64,000 nt of DNA from Paenibacillus albidus (GTDB lineage Bacteria > Bacillota > Bacilli > Paenibacillales > Paenibacillaceae), in NCBI RefSeq assembly GCF_014644435.1, contig NZ_BMKR01000016.1:86557-150556 (forward strand), given 5' to 3'. Every line of letters begins with the position of its first letter. Within the stretch, counting starts at the first letter, position 1. The notes beneath the pieces were generated by a model. That model was not told where the DNA came from. It made no database searches and saw only the letters and a program-made list of their open reading frames with translations. This document shows, one piece after another, positions 18,099 to 27,797 of the stretch. A program made the position numbers and the translations under genes.

Positions 18099-18605
18099 AT
18101 GATTATTGAACTTAGCGTAGCCCTGGCAGCTGTCGCATTCGCAGTACTTGTCTTCTTTTTAATTAAGACCCTGAAGTCGGCGAAGGATTCGCTCGACAAA
18201 GTCAGCCAAACGCTGCAAGAGGTCCAGAAGACCATTGATGAACTTACCTATGAGGTGAAGACAACCGTCAGACACGCCAATGATATAACAGCGGATGTGC
18301 AGAACAAGATTCAGAAGATTGATCCTATTATGGATTCCGTCAAAAACCTGGGCGATGTCCTGAGCGAGTTATCCCTAACGGTTAAAGAGGTGTCTGTCAC
18401 AGTGATTGAGAAATTCCGTAAATCGCGGGAATTAAAGGACAAAGCTAAGGCTGTCTCGGTAGACAGTGCGCCGCTTACTCCTTCCGAAGAACGGACCATA
18501 CAATCTTATGATGCTGTATACGACAAAAAAGGATCGGGAAAATTAAGTGCAGTTCTCAAAGGCGTAGATGTAGCTGCTACTCTTTGGAAGAAATACCGCC
18601 ATTAG
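18099..18605 (+). CDS. DUF948 membrane-anchored coiled-coil protein
   Basis: A 168-residue protein with one N-terminal membrane helix (MIIELSVALAAVAFAVLVFF) and a long amphipathic helix rich in K, E, V and T (about 25-115), the usual arrangement in DUF948 (YtxG-like) general-stress proteins. The start is placed at 18099 because GGAAGGGG lies 8 bases upstream; a longer TTG-started version would include the ribosome site. It is followed at 65 bases by a small secreted protein gene. Function is unknown; a SigB-linked role is suggested only by family and neighbourhood. Confidence 0.8.
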   Translation: MIIELSVALAAVAFAVLVFFLIKTLKSAKDSLDKVSQTLQEVQKTIDELTYEVKTTVRHANDITADVQNKIQKIDPIMDSVKNLGDVLSELSLTVKEVSVTVIEKFRKSRELKDKAKAVSVDSAPLTPSEERTIQSYDAVYDKKGSGKLSAVLKGVDVAATLWKKYRH

Positions 18606-18670
18606 TATTTGAAGATGAAGCAGGTACTGCTGTGATGGCGGATTGAAGAAAAGAAAGGCGGGACAACAAC

Positions 18671-19204
18671 ATGACCATTGTCATCCTTTTGCTTAGTCTC
18701 CTTTCTCCCTATTTTGATGCCTCCACACAGAAGGAGCCCCTGCCGGAAGCTGTCATCTTCATGCAGCCCTCCGTCGTTTTGGCTTACCAGGACAACGTGC
18801 CTTCCGCTGCTTATCTAAACAGCTTTGAGTCTTTGGCGGGAGTGGCGCTTTATACAACGCAGGAAGACCTGGTGCTTACTAAGGGGGAGCCGCTTCGGAT
18901 TGCTCCTGATCCTTGGCAGGAATGTCTGGAATACCAATATGCGGACATGTCGGCGGGAGTTTGTGGCGGAGTTGTGCTGTATGTACATGTGACTCCTTCG
19001 CAAGCCTTGCAGTATGGACTGGATCTAAACGGGGTGAAGCTGGACCCTGCCAGGAATAATCTGCACGAGCTGCTCGGCAGCCCCGATTTTGTAGCGGAAG
19101 ATGGAGATGTCTACATGCGAGGGAATGTGGCCCTCAAAATCTACCGCAATATGCAGACAGGGGAGTGGGAAGGGATTGATTTGTTCGATGGTAATTCCTC
19201 CTAG
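18671..19204 (+). CDS. Hypothetical secreted or membrane-anchored protein
   Basis: A 177-residue protein with a short hydrophobic N-terminus (MTIVILLLSLLSPYFDA) that may be a signal peptide or anchor. The remainder is soluble with three Cys residues (two in WQECLEYQYADMSAGVCGG). A C-terminal part (LHELLGSPDFVAEDGDVYMR) has the look of small periplasmic-type stress proteins, but I do not recognise a family. AAAGAAAGGCGGGA lies 8 bases before the ATG. It shares direction and close spacing with the DUF948 gene. Confidence 0.65.
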   Translation: MTIVILLLSLLSPYFDASTQKEPLPEAVIFMQPSVVLAYQDNVPSAAYLNSFESLAGVALYTTQEDLVLTKGEPLRIAPDPWQECLEYQYADMSAGVCGGVVLYVHVTPSQALQYGLDLNGVKLDPARNNLHELLGSPDFVAEDGDVYMRGNVALKIYRNMQTGEWEGIDLFDGNSS

Positions 19205-19297
19205 TCCGTTTCATTTCCGTGAATTGCGTTTAAGTTAACATCAGTTGTCGTTTGTCACAGTGGACCCTTTATCCTTCAGAAGGAGAGTGAACACACT

Positions 19298-19645
19298 ATG
19301 GATTCAATCCATGCACAGTCCTATGCAAAGATTGTGGAGAATGGCGTTCAGGCGATTGAAGAAGTAAACCGGCTGCGCGGGAGCGGCTACACCAAGGAAG
19401 ATATCTACGTTATCAGCCATAATCAGGAACGCGAAGACCGTATCGTCGATGCAGCCGATACCAATGAGGTAGGCATGCATGAGGAAGGGTTGTTCGGCAC
19501 CATTGCCAATCTTTTCCGTTCGCGGGGCGATGAGCTCCGTTCCAAGATTGTTTCTTTGGGATTTAGCGAAGCGGAAGCGGACTTTTATGAAAAAGAACTT
19601 GATATGGGCAAGGTTCTCGTCATTGCCAGCCGAACCTCGAGTTAG
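19298..19645 (+). CDS. General stress protein 17M-like (YflT domain)
   Basis: A 115-residue soluble protein of the YflT/heat-induced stress protein family. Marks are an N-terminal helix (YAKIVENGVQAIEEVNRLRG), the strand GYTKEDIYVISHNQER, and a late segment LGFSEAEADFYEKELDMGKV followed by the strand VLVIA. In Bacillus subtilis yflT belongs to the SigB regulon; its activity is unknown. AGAAGGAGAG lies 8 bases upstream of the ATG. Its position just ahead of the SigB operon fits that regulon, but I did not find a clear SigB promoter. Confidence 0.82.
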   Translation: MDSIHAQSYAKIVENGVQAIEEVNRLRGSGYTKEDIYVISHNQEREDRIVDAADTNEVGMHEEGLFGTIANLFRSRGDELRSKIVSLGFSEAEADFYEKELDMGKVLVIASRTSS

Positions 19646-19684
19646 AACGGGTCGTTTGCGCGGGAGAGCTCATAGTCCAATAGC

Positions 19685-19731
19685 GTAACCTCCAGAACCA
19701 CTAGGTGTAGTGGGGCTGGAGGTTACTTTGT
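19685..19731 (+). terminator. Terminator after the YflT gene
   Basis: GTAACCTCCAG pairs perfectly with CTGGAGGTTAC (11 bp) around a 20-base loop that contains CCACTA/TAGTGG, and TTTGTTG follows. Confidence 0.8.
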
Positions 19732-19858
19732 TGAAGAAACAGGAATGTCTATGCCGGCCCGGCTCACTAATAGCACAGATCCGTCCAATATCGTATGATA
19801 TAAATATAGAGCTTGCAGGGTTTTCGGAGAAAAAAATTATTTGTGTGAGGTGAAGAGG

Positions 19859-21031
19859 ATGAGAATTTTAATCGTAGATGACAATCCCACTAACGTAATC
19901 ATTATCCGTGAAATCCTGAAAAAAGAAGATTACCGGAATTTCATTACAGCATCTTCTGCCAAAGAGATGCTGTCACTGCTGGGTATCGGCTCCGAAAAAG
20001 GAGAGGAACAGCCCAAGCAGTCCAATATAGATTTAATTCTGCTCGATATGATGATGCCGGAAATGGATGGGATTGAGGCCTGCCGGGTAGTCCAGCAGTA
20101 TGAGCAGCTGAAAGATATCCCGATTATTATGGTTACGGCTGTCGGAGATTCCAAGAAATTGGCGGAAGCCCTGGATGCCGGCGCCGTAGACTATGTCACG
20201 AAGCCCATTAATAAAGTGGAGCTGATGGCCAGAATCCGGCTGGCGCTCCGCCTGAAGCGGGAAAAAGACTGGCACAAGGAACGGGATCAGCGGATGCAGG
20301 ATGAATTGAAGCTCGCGGCTTTGGTGCAGAATGCCGTACTCAGCTTGCCGCTGGTGGAGGACACTTTTGTAGTGCATGCGCTGTATCAACCTTCTTTTGA
20401 GCTGGCCGGCGATTTGTATGCCTGGTATCCCCTTGGCGATGGACGTTACGGCGTCATTCTGCTGGATATGATGGGGCACGGTATTTCGTCCTCGCTGTTT
20501 TGCATGTTTATCGCTTCGGTGCTGAAAGATACAGTAACTACGTATGTGGAGCCGGAAAAAGTGATTCAGGAGCTGAACCGGCGCTTTAACCAGCTTTATA
20601 TTGAGAAGCAGCTGGTCCAGTATTATTTTACAGCCATTTATCTGGTTATAGATACCCGCATGAAGCGGATTGATTATATCAATGCCGGTCATCCCCCGGG
20701 GCTGTTCTTTGAAGGGGACGCCACGAAGCCGGTGCTGCTTGAGAGCAATTGCCACCCTGTCGGATTGTTTGACCGTATGGATGTGCAGCCGCAGAGCCTG
20801 AGTTATGAAGAAGAAGGTCATCTGGCGCTCTTCACAGACGGGTTGCTCGAGCTGGTCAAGGGTGAGCAGGAAGAACAGCTGGATTTCCTGGTGGAGCACC
20901 TCAGCGGTGGTCATGACTGGCAGGAAGAGGTTATGCGTACTGCTTTTTTCAATGATGATGCCGATGTGGAGCGCGATGATGACAAATGTCTGGTGTGGAT
21001 ATCACTTAAGAAGGGAACAGATAAGGAATGA
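19859..21031 (+). CDS. Receiver-PP2C phosphatase (RsbU/RsbY-like)
   Basis: A 390-residue response regulator with a SpoIIE-type phosphatase output that should dephosphorylate RsbV-P and so free SigB. An N-terminal receiver spans about 1-120 (DDNPTN acidic pair, phospho-Asp D63 in LLDMMMPEMDG, Lys in VTKPINK). A helical linker follows at 125-155. The PP2C domain covers about 165-390 with metal-binding motifs FELAGDLY and LLDMMGHGISSSLF, INAGHPPG, and a late DDD...DDDKCLVW stretch. The start at 19859 places MRILIVDD after GAGGTGAAG; the longer upstream frame has no site. It overlaps the hybrid kinase by ATGA. The same receiver-PP2C layout is found in RsbY of Bacillus cereus. Confidence 0.9.
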   Translation: MRILIVDDNPTNVIIIREILKKEDYRNFITASSAKEMLSLLGIGSEKGEEQPKQSNIDLILLDMMMPEMDGIEACRVVQQYEQLKDIPIIMVTAVGDSKKLAEALDAGAVDYVTKPINKVELMARIRLALRLKREKDWHKERDQRMQDELKLAALVQNAVLSLPLVEDTFVVHALYQPSFELAGDLYAWYPLGDGRYGVILLDMMGHGISSSLFCMFIASVLKDTVTTYVEPEKVIQELNRRFNQLYIEKQLVQYYFTAIYLVIDTRMKRIDYINAGHPPGLFFEGDATKPVLLESNCHPVGLFDRMDVQPQSLSYEEEGHLALFTDGLLELVKGEQEEQLDFLVEHLSGGHDWQEEVMRTAFFNDDADVERDDDKCLVWISLKKGTDKE

Positions 21032-24000
21032 AGATTAAAGCCAAGCTGCTGATCGGCTTTAGTGCGATGCTGGCCCTTATGCTTGCACTTACCTTGATTG
21101 GATATGACCGTCTGGATTATATGAATTCTCAGTTGGACGGCTTTCAGGAAAGATATTCCAAGGGGCGTTCTGCTTCAGGCATGCGCGGAGAAGTGAATGA
21201 TATGGCGCGGATTCTGACGACATCTATGTTAAATGCCGATACTACGGTCGTTGAAGCCCAGAAGGCTGAAATTGAGAAGAAAATCACTGCTGCTAATACA
21301 CATTTTGAGAATATCAAGGAAATGATGGTCTCGGCCAATGAGCAGCAGCTGGTCTCCAGAATATCCAGTGCTTATACCGGCTATCTGGACTATCAGAACA
21401 AAGCCCTTGCCCTAGTTGCGGAGGGGTATTTCCAGAACGCGAATACCCTCCGCGACAGTACGGGGCAAGTAGTTCAGGATGAGGTGCTGAACAGCTTGAA
21501 TGCCTTGTCCGATTACAATGCTTTTGTGATGGATGAGGAGAGCACAAAGTCCAGAGAGGCCTATGAAAGCTCTATCCAGATGGTAACTTTAATGATGGTT
21601 CTGGGGCTGCTGCTGGGGCTGGGAGTCGTCCTGTGGATCATTCCGAGCATCACCCGGGGTCTGAATGTTGTATCTATGATGATCTCAAGCTTCGGCAACG
21701 GCAAACTCAGAGCCATCCGCAGGATTAAGGTGACTTCCAAAGATGAGATCGGCGAGGTGGCCCGCGTCTTTAAGGAGATGGCCGAGGACATTCAAGAGAA
21801 GCAGGAGCTGGAGAAGGCCTATACACAGGCCCAAAGCGACCAGTCCTGGCTGAATGCCAACGTGGCCCGGATTACCGAGCTGCTGCGGGGTGTTAATTCA
21901 CTGGATCAGGTATCGCAGACCTTCATCAGCGAGTTCACGCCGGTGCTGGGCGCCCATTATGGTGTTGTATATCTGAAGGACAGCCAGAGCCCTGACCTGC
22001 TTAGCAGCTATGGTTACTATGCAAGCGATACGGAGCACAAACCGAAGCAGAGCTTTGAAATCGGCGAGGGACTGATCGGGCAAAGTGCGCTGGACAAAAC
22101 ACCGATCCGTCTGGAGAAGGCGCCGGACGGTTATGTTTCGGTGGTTTCCGGCTTCGGAGATGCTCAGCCGAACAACATATCCATTTATCCCATTTTGTTC
22201 GATGATGAAGTTCTGGGAGTGATTGAATTTGCCTCATTTACTCCGTTCAGCTCTCTGCACAATGATCTTCTGAATCAGCTGGCCAGAAATCTGGGTGTGA
22301 TCCTGAACAATATCAACCGCCGACTTACTGTTGAAGAACTGCTGCGGGAATCCCAGGCCCTTACCGAAGAGCTGCAATGCCAGTCGGAAGAGCTGCAGAC
22401 CCAGCAGGAGGAACTCCGCCGCTCCAACGAGAACCTGGAGGAACAGACAGAGGCGCTCAAACGTTCCGAAGAGCTGCTGCAGCGCCAGCAGGAAGAGCTG
22501 GAGCATTATAATACCGAGCTGATCTCCAAAACCCGTGCATTGGAAGAACAGGTGCAGGAGGTTGAGGAGAAAAAGGATGAAATTGAACATGCCCGCAGCC
22601 AGCTGGAGAAGCAGGCGATGCAGCTGGCCGTTACCAGCAAGTACAAATCGGAGTTCCTGGCCAATATGTCGCATGAGCTGCGGACGCCGCTGAACAGTCT
22701 GCTGATTCTCTCCCAATTGCTGACCGAGAACAAGGAGGGCAATTTAAGCGAGAAGCAGGTGGAGTTTGCCCACACGATTTATATGTCGGGTGCAGATTTG
22801 CTTAAGATGATTGATGAAATTCTCGATCTATCCAAAGTGGATGCCGGCAAGATGGAGCTTAGCTATGAAGAGGTTATGATGGGCGAGCTGAAGACCTTCG
22901 TGAAGCAGAATTTTGCACCCCTGGCCTCCAAGAAGGGATTGTCCCTGCGTCTTACCTTCAATGAACCGCTGCCGGACAGCCTGTATACGGACAGCCACCG
23001 GCTGAAGCAGGTGCTGCGCAATTTATTGTCCAATGCCTTTAAATTTACAAGTGAAGGTGCTGTAGATTTCATAGTAAGCCGTGCAGATCATGCCCATTTG
23101 CCAAAATATCTGCCACAGGAGACTGAATATATCGCCATTGCGGTAAAAGACAGCGGGATTGGAATTCCGGCTGACAAAATGGATCTGGTGTTCGAGGCCT
23201 TCCAGCAGGTGGACGGAACAACCAGCCGCAAATACGGTGGCACAGGACTTGGGTTGTCCATCAGCCGTGAACTGGCCCGTCTTATGGGCGGGGCAATCGT
23301 GCTGGAATCGCGTGAGGGGCAGGGAAGCATCTTTACCCTCTATTTGCCCGTTAAAGGCAATCAAAACCTCTTGCCTGGCGGAGCGGTAGCAGCAGCAACC
23401 CGGGAAGCCGCTGCTCTGAGCGAATTTGTGGAGGATCTGCTGCCTTCCCGCACTTCAGCGGGCACGGAACCCCCGGCTCCACAGGTACAGGCAGTGATCG
23501 AAGATGACCGTGAGGAGTTATCCTCCAATGATAAAGTATTGTTGATTATTGAAGATGATGAGAAATTTGCCAGTATATTGCTGGGTATGGCCCGCAGCCG
23601 CGGCTTTAAGGGACTGGTGGCACTTCAGGGAGATACCGGCCTGCACATGGCCAAGACTTACTTGCCGGATGCCATTATCCTGGACATTCAGCTGCCGGTG
23701 ATGGACGGGTGGTCAATTCTCAGGGAACTCAAGGGCTCGTCGCAGACCCGCCACATTCCTGTCCATGTTATTTCTGTCAATGATGAGGTCAAACAGGGCC
23801 TGATGATGGGGGCGATGGCCTACTTAAGAAAACCATCCTCCAAAGAAGCGCTGGAGCGGGCGTTCTCGCAAATTGAGAATTATACGGCCAGCGCGCTTAA
23901 GCATCTGCTTATCGTGGAGGATGACGATATCCAGCGCCGCTCCATTATGGAGCTGATTGGACATGATGATGTTGCGATCACGGCCGTCTCCACGGGACAG

Positions 24001-24702
24001 GAGGCTTTGACGGAACTGCGGAAGCAAAGATATGATTGTATGGTACTGGATTTGATGCTGGGGGATATGAACGGCTTTGAACTGCTGGACCAGATTCGGG
24101 ATGATGAGGAACTGAATGATCTGCCGATCATTATCTATACCGGCAAGGATCTCGACAGCAAGGAAGAGACAAGGCTGCGGAAATATGCAGAATCCATTAT
24201 TATTAAAGATGTGCGTTCCCCGGAAAGACTGCTGGACGAGACGACCTTGTTCCTGCACCGGGTGGAAGCCAATCTTCCTGAAGATAAGCGTAAAATTCTG
24301 CAAAAGCTCCATAATAAAGAGGAATTATTCGACGGCAAAAAAATATTGCTTGTGGATGATGATATCCGCAATGTCTTTGCCCTCTCCAGTGTGCTGGAAG
24401 GGTATAACATGGAGGTCAAATTTGCGGAGAATGGCCGCGAGGCCCTTGATATCCTTGTGAATCAGGAGGATTTTGATCTCGTACTGATGGATATGATGAT
24501 GCCGGAGATGGATGGATACGAGGCGATGCGCCGCATCCGCCAGATGCCGCAGTACCAGAAGCTGCCGATTATCGCGCTTACAGCCAAGGCTATGAAAGAG
24601 GATCGTGCCAAGTGTATTGAGGCCGGAGCCTCGGATTATATGAAAAAACCGATCGGGACTGATCAACTTCTTTCGTTAATGCGGGTGTGGTTGTATTCGT
24701 AA
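21028..24702 (+). CDS. Hybrid sensor histidine kinase with three receiver domains (RsbK-like)
   Basis: A 1224-residue membrane sensor. Helices at about 6-27 and 186-206 frame an extracytoplasmic four-helix-like sensor domain (CHASE3-type). Then come HAMP (207-260), GAF (283-430), a long coiled coil (430-545), HisKA with H549 in FLANMSHELRTPLN, and HATPase (N box LRNLLSNAFKFT, DSGIGIP, GGTGLGLS). Three C-terminal receivers follow, with phospho-Asp D886, D1008 and D1155. The start overlaps the phosphatase stop (ATGA), so the two are translationally coupled. The likely path is autophosphorylation, a phosphorelay through the receivers, then control of the neighbouring receiver-PP2C phosphatase. 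The signal is unknown. The layout resembles RsbK of Bacillus cereus, which has fewer receivers. Confidence 0.9.
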   Translation: MKIKAKLLIGFSAMLALMLALTLIGYDRLDYMNSQLDGFQERYSKGRSASGMRGEVNDMARILTTSMLNADTTVVEAQKAEIEKKITAANTHFENIKEMMVSANEQQLVSRISSAYTGYLDYQNKALALVAEGYFQNANTLRDSTGQVVQDEVLNSLNALSDYNAFVMDEESTKSREAYESSIQMVTLMMVLGLLLGLGVVLWIIPSITRGLNVVSMMISSFGNGKLRAIRRIKVTSKDEIGEVARVFKEMAEDIQEKQELEKAYTQAQSDQSWLNANVARITELLRGVNSLDQVSQTFISEFTPVLGAHYGVVYLKDSQSPDLLSSYGYYASDTEHKPKQSFEIGEGLIGQSALDKTPIRLEKAPDGYVSVVSGFGDAQPNNISIYPILFDDEVLGVIEFASFTPFSSLHNDLLNQLARNLGVILNNINRRLTVEELLRESQALTEELQCQSEELQTQQEELRRSNENLEEQTEALKRSEELLQRQQEELEHYNTELISKTRALEEQVQEVEEKKDEIEHARSQLEKQAMQLAVTSKYKSEFLANMSHELRTPLNSLLILSQLLTENKEGNLSEKQVEFAHTIYMSGADLLKMIDEILDLSKVDAGKMELSYEEVMMGELKTFVKQNFAPLASKKGLSLRLTFNEPLPDSLYTDSHRLKQVLRNLLSNAFKFTSEGAVDFIVSRADHAHLPKYLPQETEYIAIAVKDSGIGIPADKMDLVFEAFQQVDGTTSRKYGGTGLGLSISRELARLMGGAIVLESREGQGSIFTLYLPVKGNQNLLPGGAVAAATREAAALSEFVEDLLPSRTSAGTEPPAPQVQAVIEDDREELSSNDKVLLIIEDDEKFASILLGMARSRGFKGLVALQGDTGLHMAKTYLPDAIILDIQLPVMDGWSILRELKGSSQTRHIPVHVISVNDEVKQGLMMGAMAYLRKPSSKEALERAFSQIENYTASALKHLLIVEDDDIQRRSIMELIGHDDVAITAVSTGQEALTELRKQRYDCMVLDLMLGDMNGFELLDQIRDDEELNDLPIIIYTGKDLDSKEETRLRKYAESIIIKDVRSPERLLDETTLFLHRVEANLPEDKRKILQKLHNKEELFDGKKILLVDDDIRNVFALSSVLEGYNMEVKFAENGREALDILVNQEDFDLVLMDMMMPEMDGYEAMRRIRQMPQYQKLPIIALTAKAMKEDRAKCIEAGASDYMKKPIGTDQLLSLMRVWLYS

Positions 24703-24785
24703 CCCCGATTTTGGGGTAATACTTTTACAGATCGAACAAACAGCCAATCCAGATGTAGGAAAGGGCGGCAAGGGAGCCGGTTAAT

Positions 24786-25655
24786 ATGACAGCAATGGAT
24801 CGCAGATATGATGAGCCGCCTTTAAATTTGAGTGGCAAAAACGAACTGGAGCAGATTGAAATTGAACTGCTGCTTGACGGGGTACATCGATTGTATGGAT
24901 ATGATTTCCGGAATTATGCGCTGCCATCTCTAAAACGGCGGATTTGGCATCATGTTCATGCGGAGAATGTTCCAACCATATCTGCGCTGCAGGAGAAGGT
25001 GCTGCACGACCGTGCCTGCTTTGAACGTTTTATCTACAGTCTTTCTATACCGGTTACCGAAATGTTCAGAGACCCCGGATTATTTTTAACATTCCGCCAA
25101 AAGGTTATTCCCTTGCTGCGTACCTATCCGTATATCCGGATCTGGCATGCCGGCTGCTCTACAGGGGAAGAGGTCTATTCCATGGCCATTCTGTTGCATG
25201 AGGAAGGGCTGTATGACAAGGCCCGCATCTATGCCACTGATATGAATGACCGGTCCCTGCAGCAGGCCAAGGAAGGCGTGTACGAGATTGGAAAGATGAA
25301 ACAATACACCAAAAATTATCTGGAGGCGGGCGGGACCCGCGCGTTCTCGGAATATTATACAGCGAAATACAATTCGGTGATTCTGCAGCCGTATTTACGC
25401 AAAAATATTATTTTTGCCGAGCATAACCTGGCTACAGACACCTCCTTTAATGAATTTAATGTGATCTTTTGCCGCAATGTGATGATCTATTTCAATGATG
25501 AGCTCCGGGACCATGTTCATGGCCTGTTCCATGAGAGTCTAAGCCGTTTCGGAGTCCTTGTTCTCGGATCGAAAGAATCGATCCATTTCACCAGGTACAG
25601 CGATAGCTATGAACCCCTGGACAGAGTGGAAAAAATTTACCGCAAAAATAAGTAG
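24786..25655 (+). CDS. CheR-type protein methyltransferase (RsbM-like)
   Basis: A 289-residue SAM-dependent methyltransferase of the CheR family, which methylates glutamates on sensory proteins. The N-terminal helical CheR_N part covers about 20-95 and the catalytic domain 95-289, with SAM motif IRIWHAGCSTGEEVYSMAIL, the YATDMNDR strand and FNVIFCRNVMIYF. No chemotaxis receptor or CheB methylesterase gene is nearby. Its place between two sensor kinases and the rsbVW-sigB genes points to RsbM, which in Bacillus cereus methylates and restrains the RsbK kinase. That role is inference from context. A short hairpin (ACCCC/GGGGT, about 24704-24718) lies in the gap after the kinase. Confidence 0.9.
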   Translation: MTAMDRRYDEPPLNLSGKNELEQIEIELLLDGVHRLYGYDFRNYALPSLKRRIWHHVHAENVPTISALQEKVLHDRACFERFIYSLSIPVTEMFRDPGLFLTFRQKVIPLLRTYPYIRIWHAGCSTGEEVYSMAILLHEEGLYDKARIYATDMNDRSLQQAKEGVYEIGKMKQYTKNYLEAGGTRAFSEYYTAKYNSVILQPYLRKNIIFAEHNLATDTSFNEFNVIFCRNVMIYFNDELRDHVHGLFHESLSRFGVLVLGSKESIHFTRYSDSYEPLDRVEKIYRKNK

Positions 25656-25672
25656 CGGGTTAGGAGGGTCCT

Positions 25673-27343
25673 ATGGGGTTTCAAGAACCGATTCATATAC
25701 TACTGGTTGACGACCGTCCTGAAAACTTGCTGGCACTGGAAGCTGTGCTTGAGAGTCAGCATTATGAACTTATTAAAGCTAACTCCGGTGAAGAAGCACT
25801 GCGTTGTTTGTTGAAATATGAGTTTGCAGTGATTGTTCTGGATGTTCAGATGCCGGGTATGGATGGGATCGAAACCGCCAAAATGATCAAGTCCAGGGAC
25901 AAGACCAAGGATATTCCGATTATTTTTATTTCGGCCAACAACCGTGAAGCAGAGCATTTGTTTGCCGGTTATTCTGCCGGAGCCATTGATTATATGGTCA
26001 AACCGTTTATTCCCCAAATTTTGAAATCCAAAATCGAAGGCTTTGTCGATATGTATTTGACGAGCAAGAAACACCAGATGCAATCCATGCTGCTTCAGCA
26101 AAAAACGCAAGAGCTTGAAAGAATCAACGGAGAGCTGGTCAAGGCGAAGGAAGAGGCGGAAAGCGCCGCCAAGGCCAAGACGGAATTTCTAGCCATGATG
26201 AGCCATGAGATCCGCACACCGATGAACGGGGTCGTGGGCATGATTGATCTGCTGATGGAGACTGAACTGGCTGCGGAGCAGAAGGAATATACGGAAATTA
26301 TCCGTAAAAGTGCCGATACACTGATCACCGTCATTAACGATATCCTTGATTTCACCAAAATGGAGTCAGGCAAAATGGAAATGGAAGAACAGTTGTTTGA
26401 CCTCCGCTCCTGCATTCAAGAAGTCTTCAGCCTGTTCTCTGTGGAGGCAGGCAAGAAGAACCTGGAGCTCGCTTATTTCATTGACCAGAAGCTCCCCAGG
26501 CTTTTATATGGGGATATGGCGCGTCTGCGGCAGGTCTTAATTAATCTGGTGGCCAATGCAGTTAAGTTTACCAACCAGGGCGGAGTTTATTTGGTTGCTT
26601 CTAATATCCAATCCGCTGATAATAAACTGGTAGTGGAATTTACAGTGAAAGACACGGGGATCGGGATATCTCCGGAGAAGTGTGACCGGCTGTTTAAGCC
26701 GTTCTCCCAGCTTGATTCGTCCATGACGCGCAAATATGGAGGGACCGGCTTAGGACTTGCGATCTGTAAATCGCTTGTCGGGATGATGGGCGGCGATATT
26801 CGGGTGGAATCCATGGAGGAGAGGGGCGCAACCTTTGTCTTCACCATCCAGGCTGCATTGCCCGAGGATGAACTCGCCAGAGGTTTTCAGGAAGATGAAC
26901 CGGAAGGGCCGGCGGCAACCGAGGAGGAGCGCAGCCGGGTGCTTATTGTCGATGACCATCCCATTAATCAGCGGCTGATGGTCAGCATGCTGGATAAGCT
27001 TGGTTTCGATGCGGATATCGCTGAAGACGGCAGGCAGGCAGTGCAGATGGCTTCCAAGCAGCGCTATGATTTTATCTTCATGGATTTACAAATGCCGGTA
27101 ATGGACGGATTGGAAGCTACAGCCCAGATCCGCCAGGAGGGCAGCCTTAATGCCGCTGATGCTGTGATTATTGCCATGACCGCCAATGTGATGGAGGGCA
27201 TTCAGAACCGCTGTATCGCATCGGGAATGGATGATTATATCAGCAAGCCGCTCAAACTGAGCAGCATCAAGCATATTATTTCCCGGTATTCGCGGCCGGA
27301 TCCGTTGTTTATAGACAGGGGAACATCCCTTCATAATGCATAA
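25673..27343 (+). CDS. Receiver-histidine kinase-receiver protein
   Basis: A soluble 556-residue hybrid kinase without membrane segments. The N-terminal receiver is at about 7-125 (phospho-Asp D57 in VLDVQMPGMDG, VKPF). A coiled-coil linker spans 128-165. HisKA carries H178 in FLAMMSHEIRTPMN. HATPase has LINLVANAVKFT, DTGIGISP and GGTGLGLAIC (about 285-400). A C-terminal receiver (425-545) carries D471 in FMDLQMPVMDG. TAGGAGGGTCCT gives a strong ribosome site. It starts 18 bases after the CheR-like gene. A receiver at the front suggests it takes phosphate from, or is gated by, the upstream hybrid kinase. It is an extra component compared with the Bacillus cereus SigB module as I know it. Confidence 0.9.
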   Translation: MGFQEPIHILLVDDRPENLLALEAVLESQHYELIKANSGEEALRCLLKYEFAVIVLDVQMPGMDGIETAKMIKSRDKTKDIPIIFISANNREAEHLFAGYSAGAIDYMVKPFIPQILKSKIEGFVDMYLTSKKHQMQSMLLQQKTQELERINGELVKAKEEAESAAKAKTEFLAMMSHEIRTPMNGVVGMIDLLMETELAAEQKEYTEIIRKSADTLITVINDILDFTKMESGKMEMEEQLFDLRSCIQEVFSLFSVEAGKKNLELAYFIDQKLPRLLYGDMARLRQVLINLVANAVKFTNQGGVYLVASNIQSADNKLVVEFTVKDTGIGISPEKCDRLFKPFSQLDSSMTRKYGGTGLGLAICKSLVGMMGGDIRVESMEERGATFVFTIQAALPEDELARGFQEDEPEGPAATEEERSRVLIVDDHPINQRLMVSMLDKLGFDADIAEDGRQAVQMASKQRYDFIFMDLQMPVMDGLEATAQIRQEGSLNAADAVIIAMTANVMEGIQNRCIASGMDDYISKPLKLSSIKHIISRYSRPDPLFIDRGTSLHNA

Positions 27344-27440
27344 TCCAGCAAGTTCCAGTGTCTTGATTACTATTTTTTTGTTTCAAAAGTGCGCCTTTAG
27401 GGTTATTGGTAAAGAAAACGATGTTCAGGAGAGATTGTAT

Positions 27441-27779
27441 ATGAATACACATAAAAGCGAAAAGTTCCATGCAAGAACCGAGACACAAGGCAGTGTATGC
27501 ACAGTGTTCCTAACCGGAGAGCTGGATTTATCCGTTGCTCCCGATTTCCGTTTGGTTATGGAGCCGCTTGTGGGTGACACCGGATTGGATCTGGTGATTA
27601 ATCTCAAAGAACTGAAGTATATTGACAGTACAGGGATCGGAATTCTGCTTTCGATTCTGAAAGCAAGACACGGAATGGACGTTAAGTTTACGGTTGAGGA
27701 AGTTCCGCCGCAGATTCAGAAGCTGTTTGATATGACTGGTATCTCCAAGTTTTTTGCCCCCCAAGAGAACTCCCACTAG
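27441..27779 (+). CDS. rsbV: Anti-anti-sigma factor RsbV
   Basis: A 112-residue STAS-domain protein. The conserved phosphorylation site is in LKYIDSTGIGILLS, with S63 as the serine targeted by RsbW. The start is set at 27441 (MNTHKSEKF) with CAGGAGAG 8 bases upstream; an in-frame ATG further up overlaps the kinase gene and would add a hydrophobic, non-homologous extension. Unphosphorylated RsbV binds RsbW and releases SigB; the PP2C phosphatase encoded at the head of the operon should generate that form. Confidence 0.93.
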   Translation: MNTHKSEKFHARTETQGSVCTVFLTGELDLSVAPDFRLVMEPLVGDTGLDLVINLKELKYIDSTGIGILLSILKARHGMDVKFTVEEVPPQIQKLFDMTGISKFFAPQENSH

Positions 27780-27797
27780 GAAAGGATCGAACTAAGA

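Noticed and set aside
19205..19858. SigB-type promoters before the YflT gene and the SigB operon
   Set aside because: GTTTAA occurs at about 19229, but no GGGTAT-like -10 box lies at the right distance; I could not support a call.
20033..20914. 293-codon minus-strand frame
   Set aside because: Antisense to the receiver-PP2C gene; composition is that of a shadow frame.
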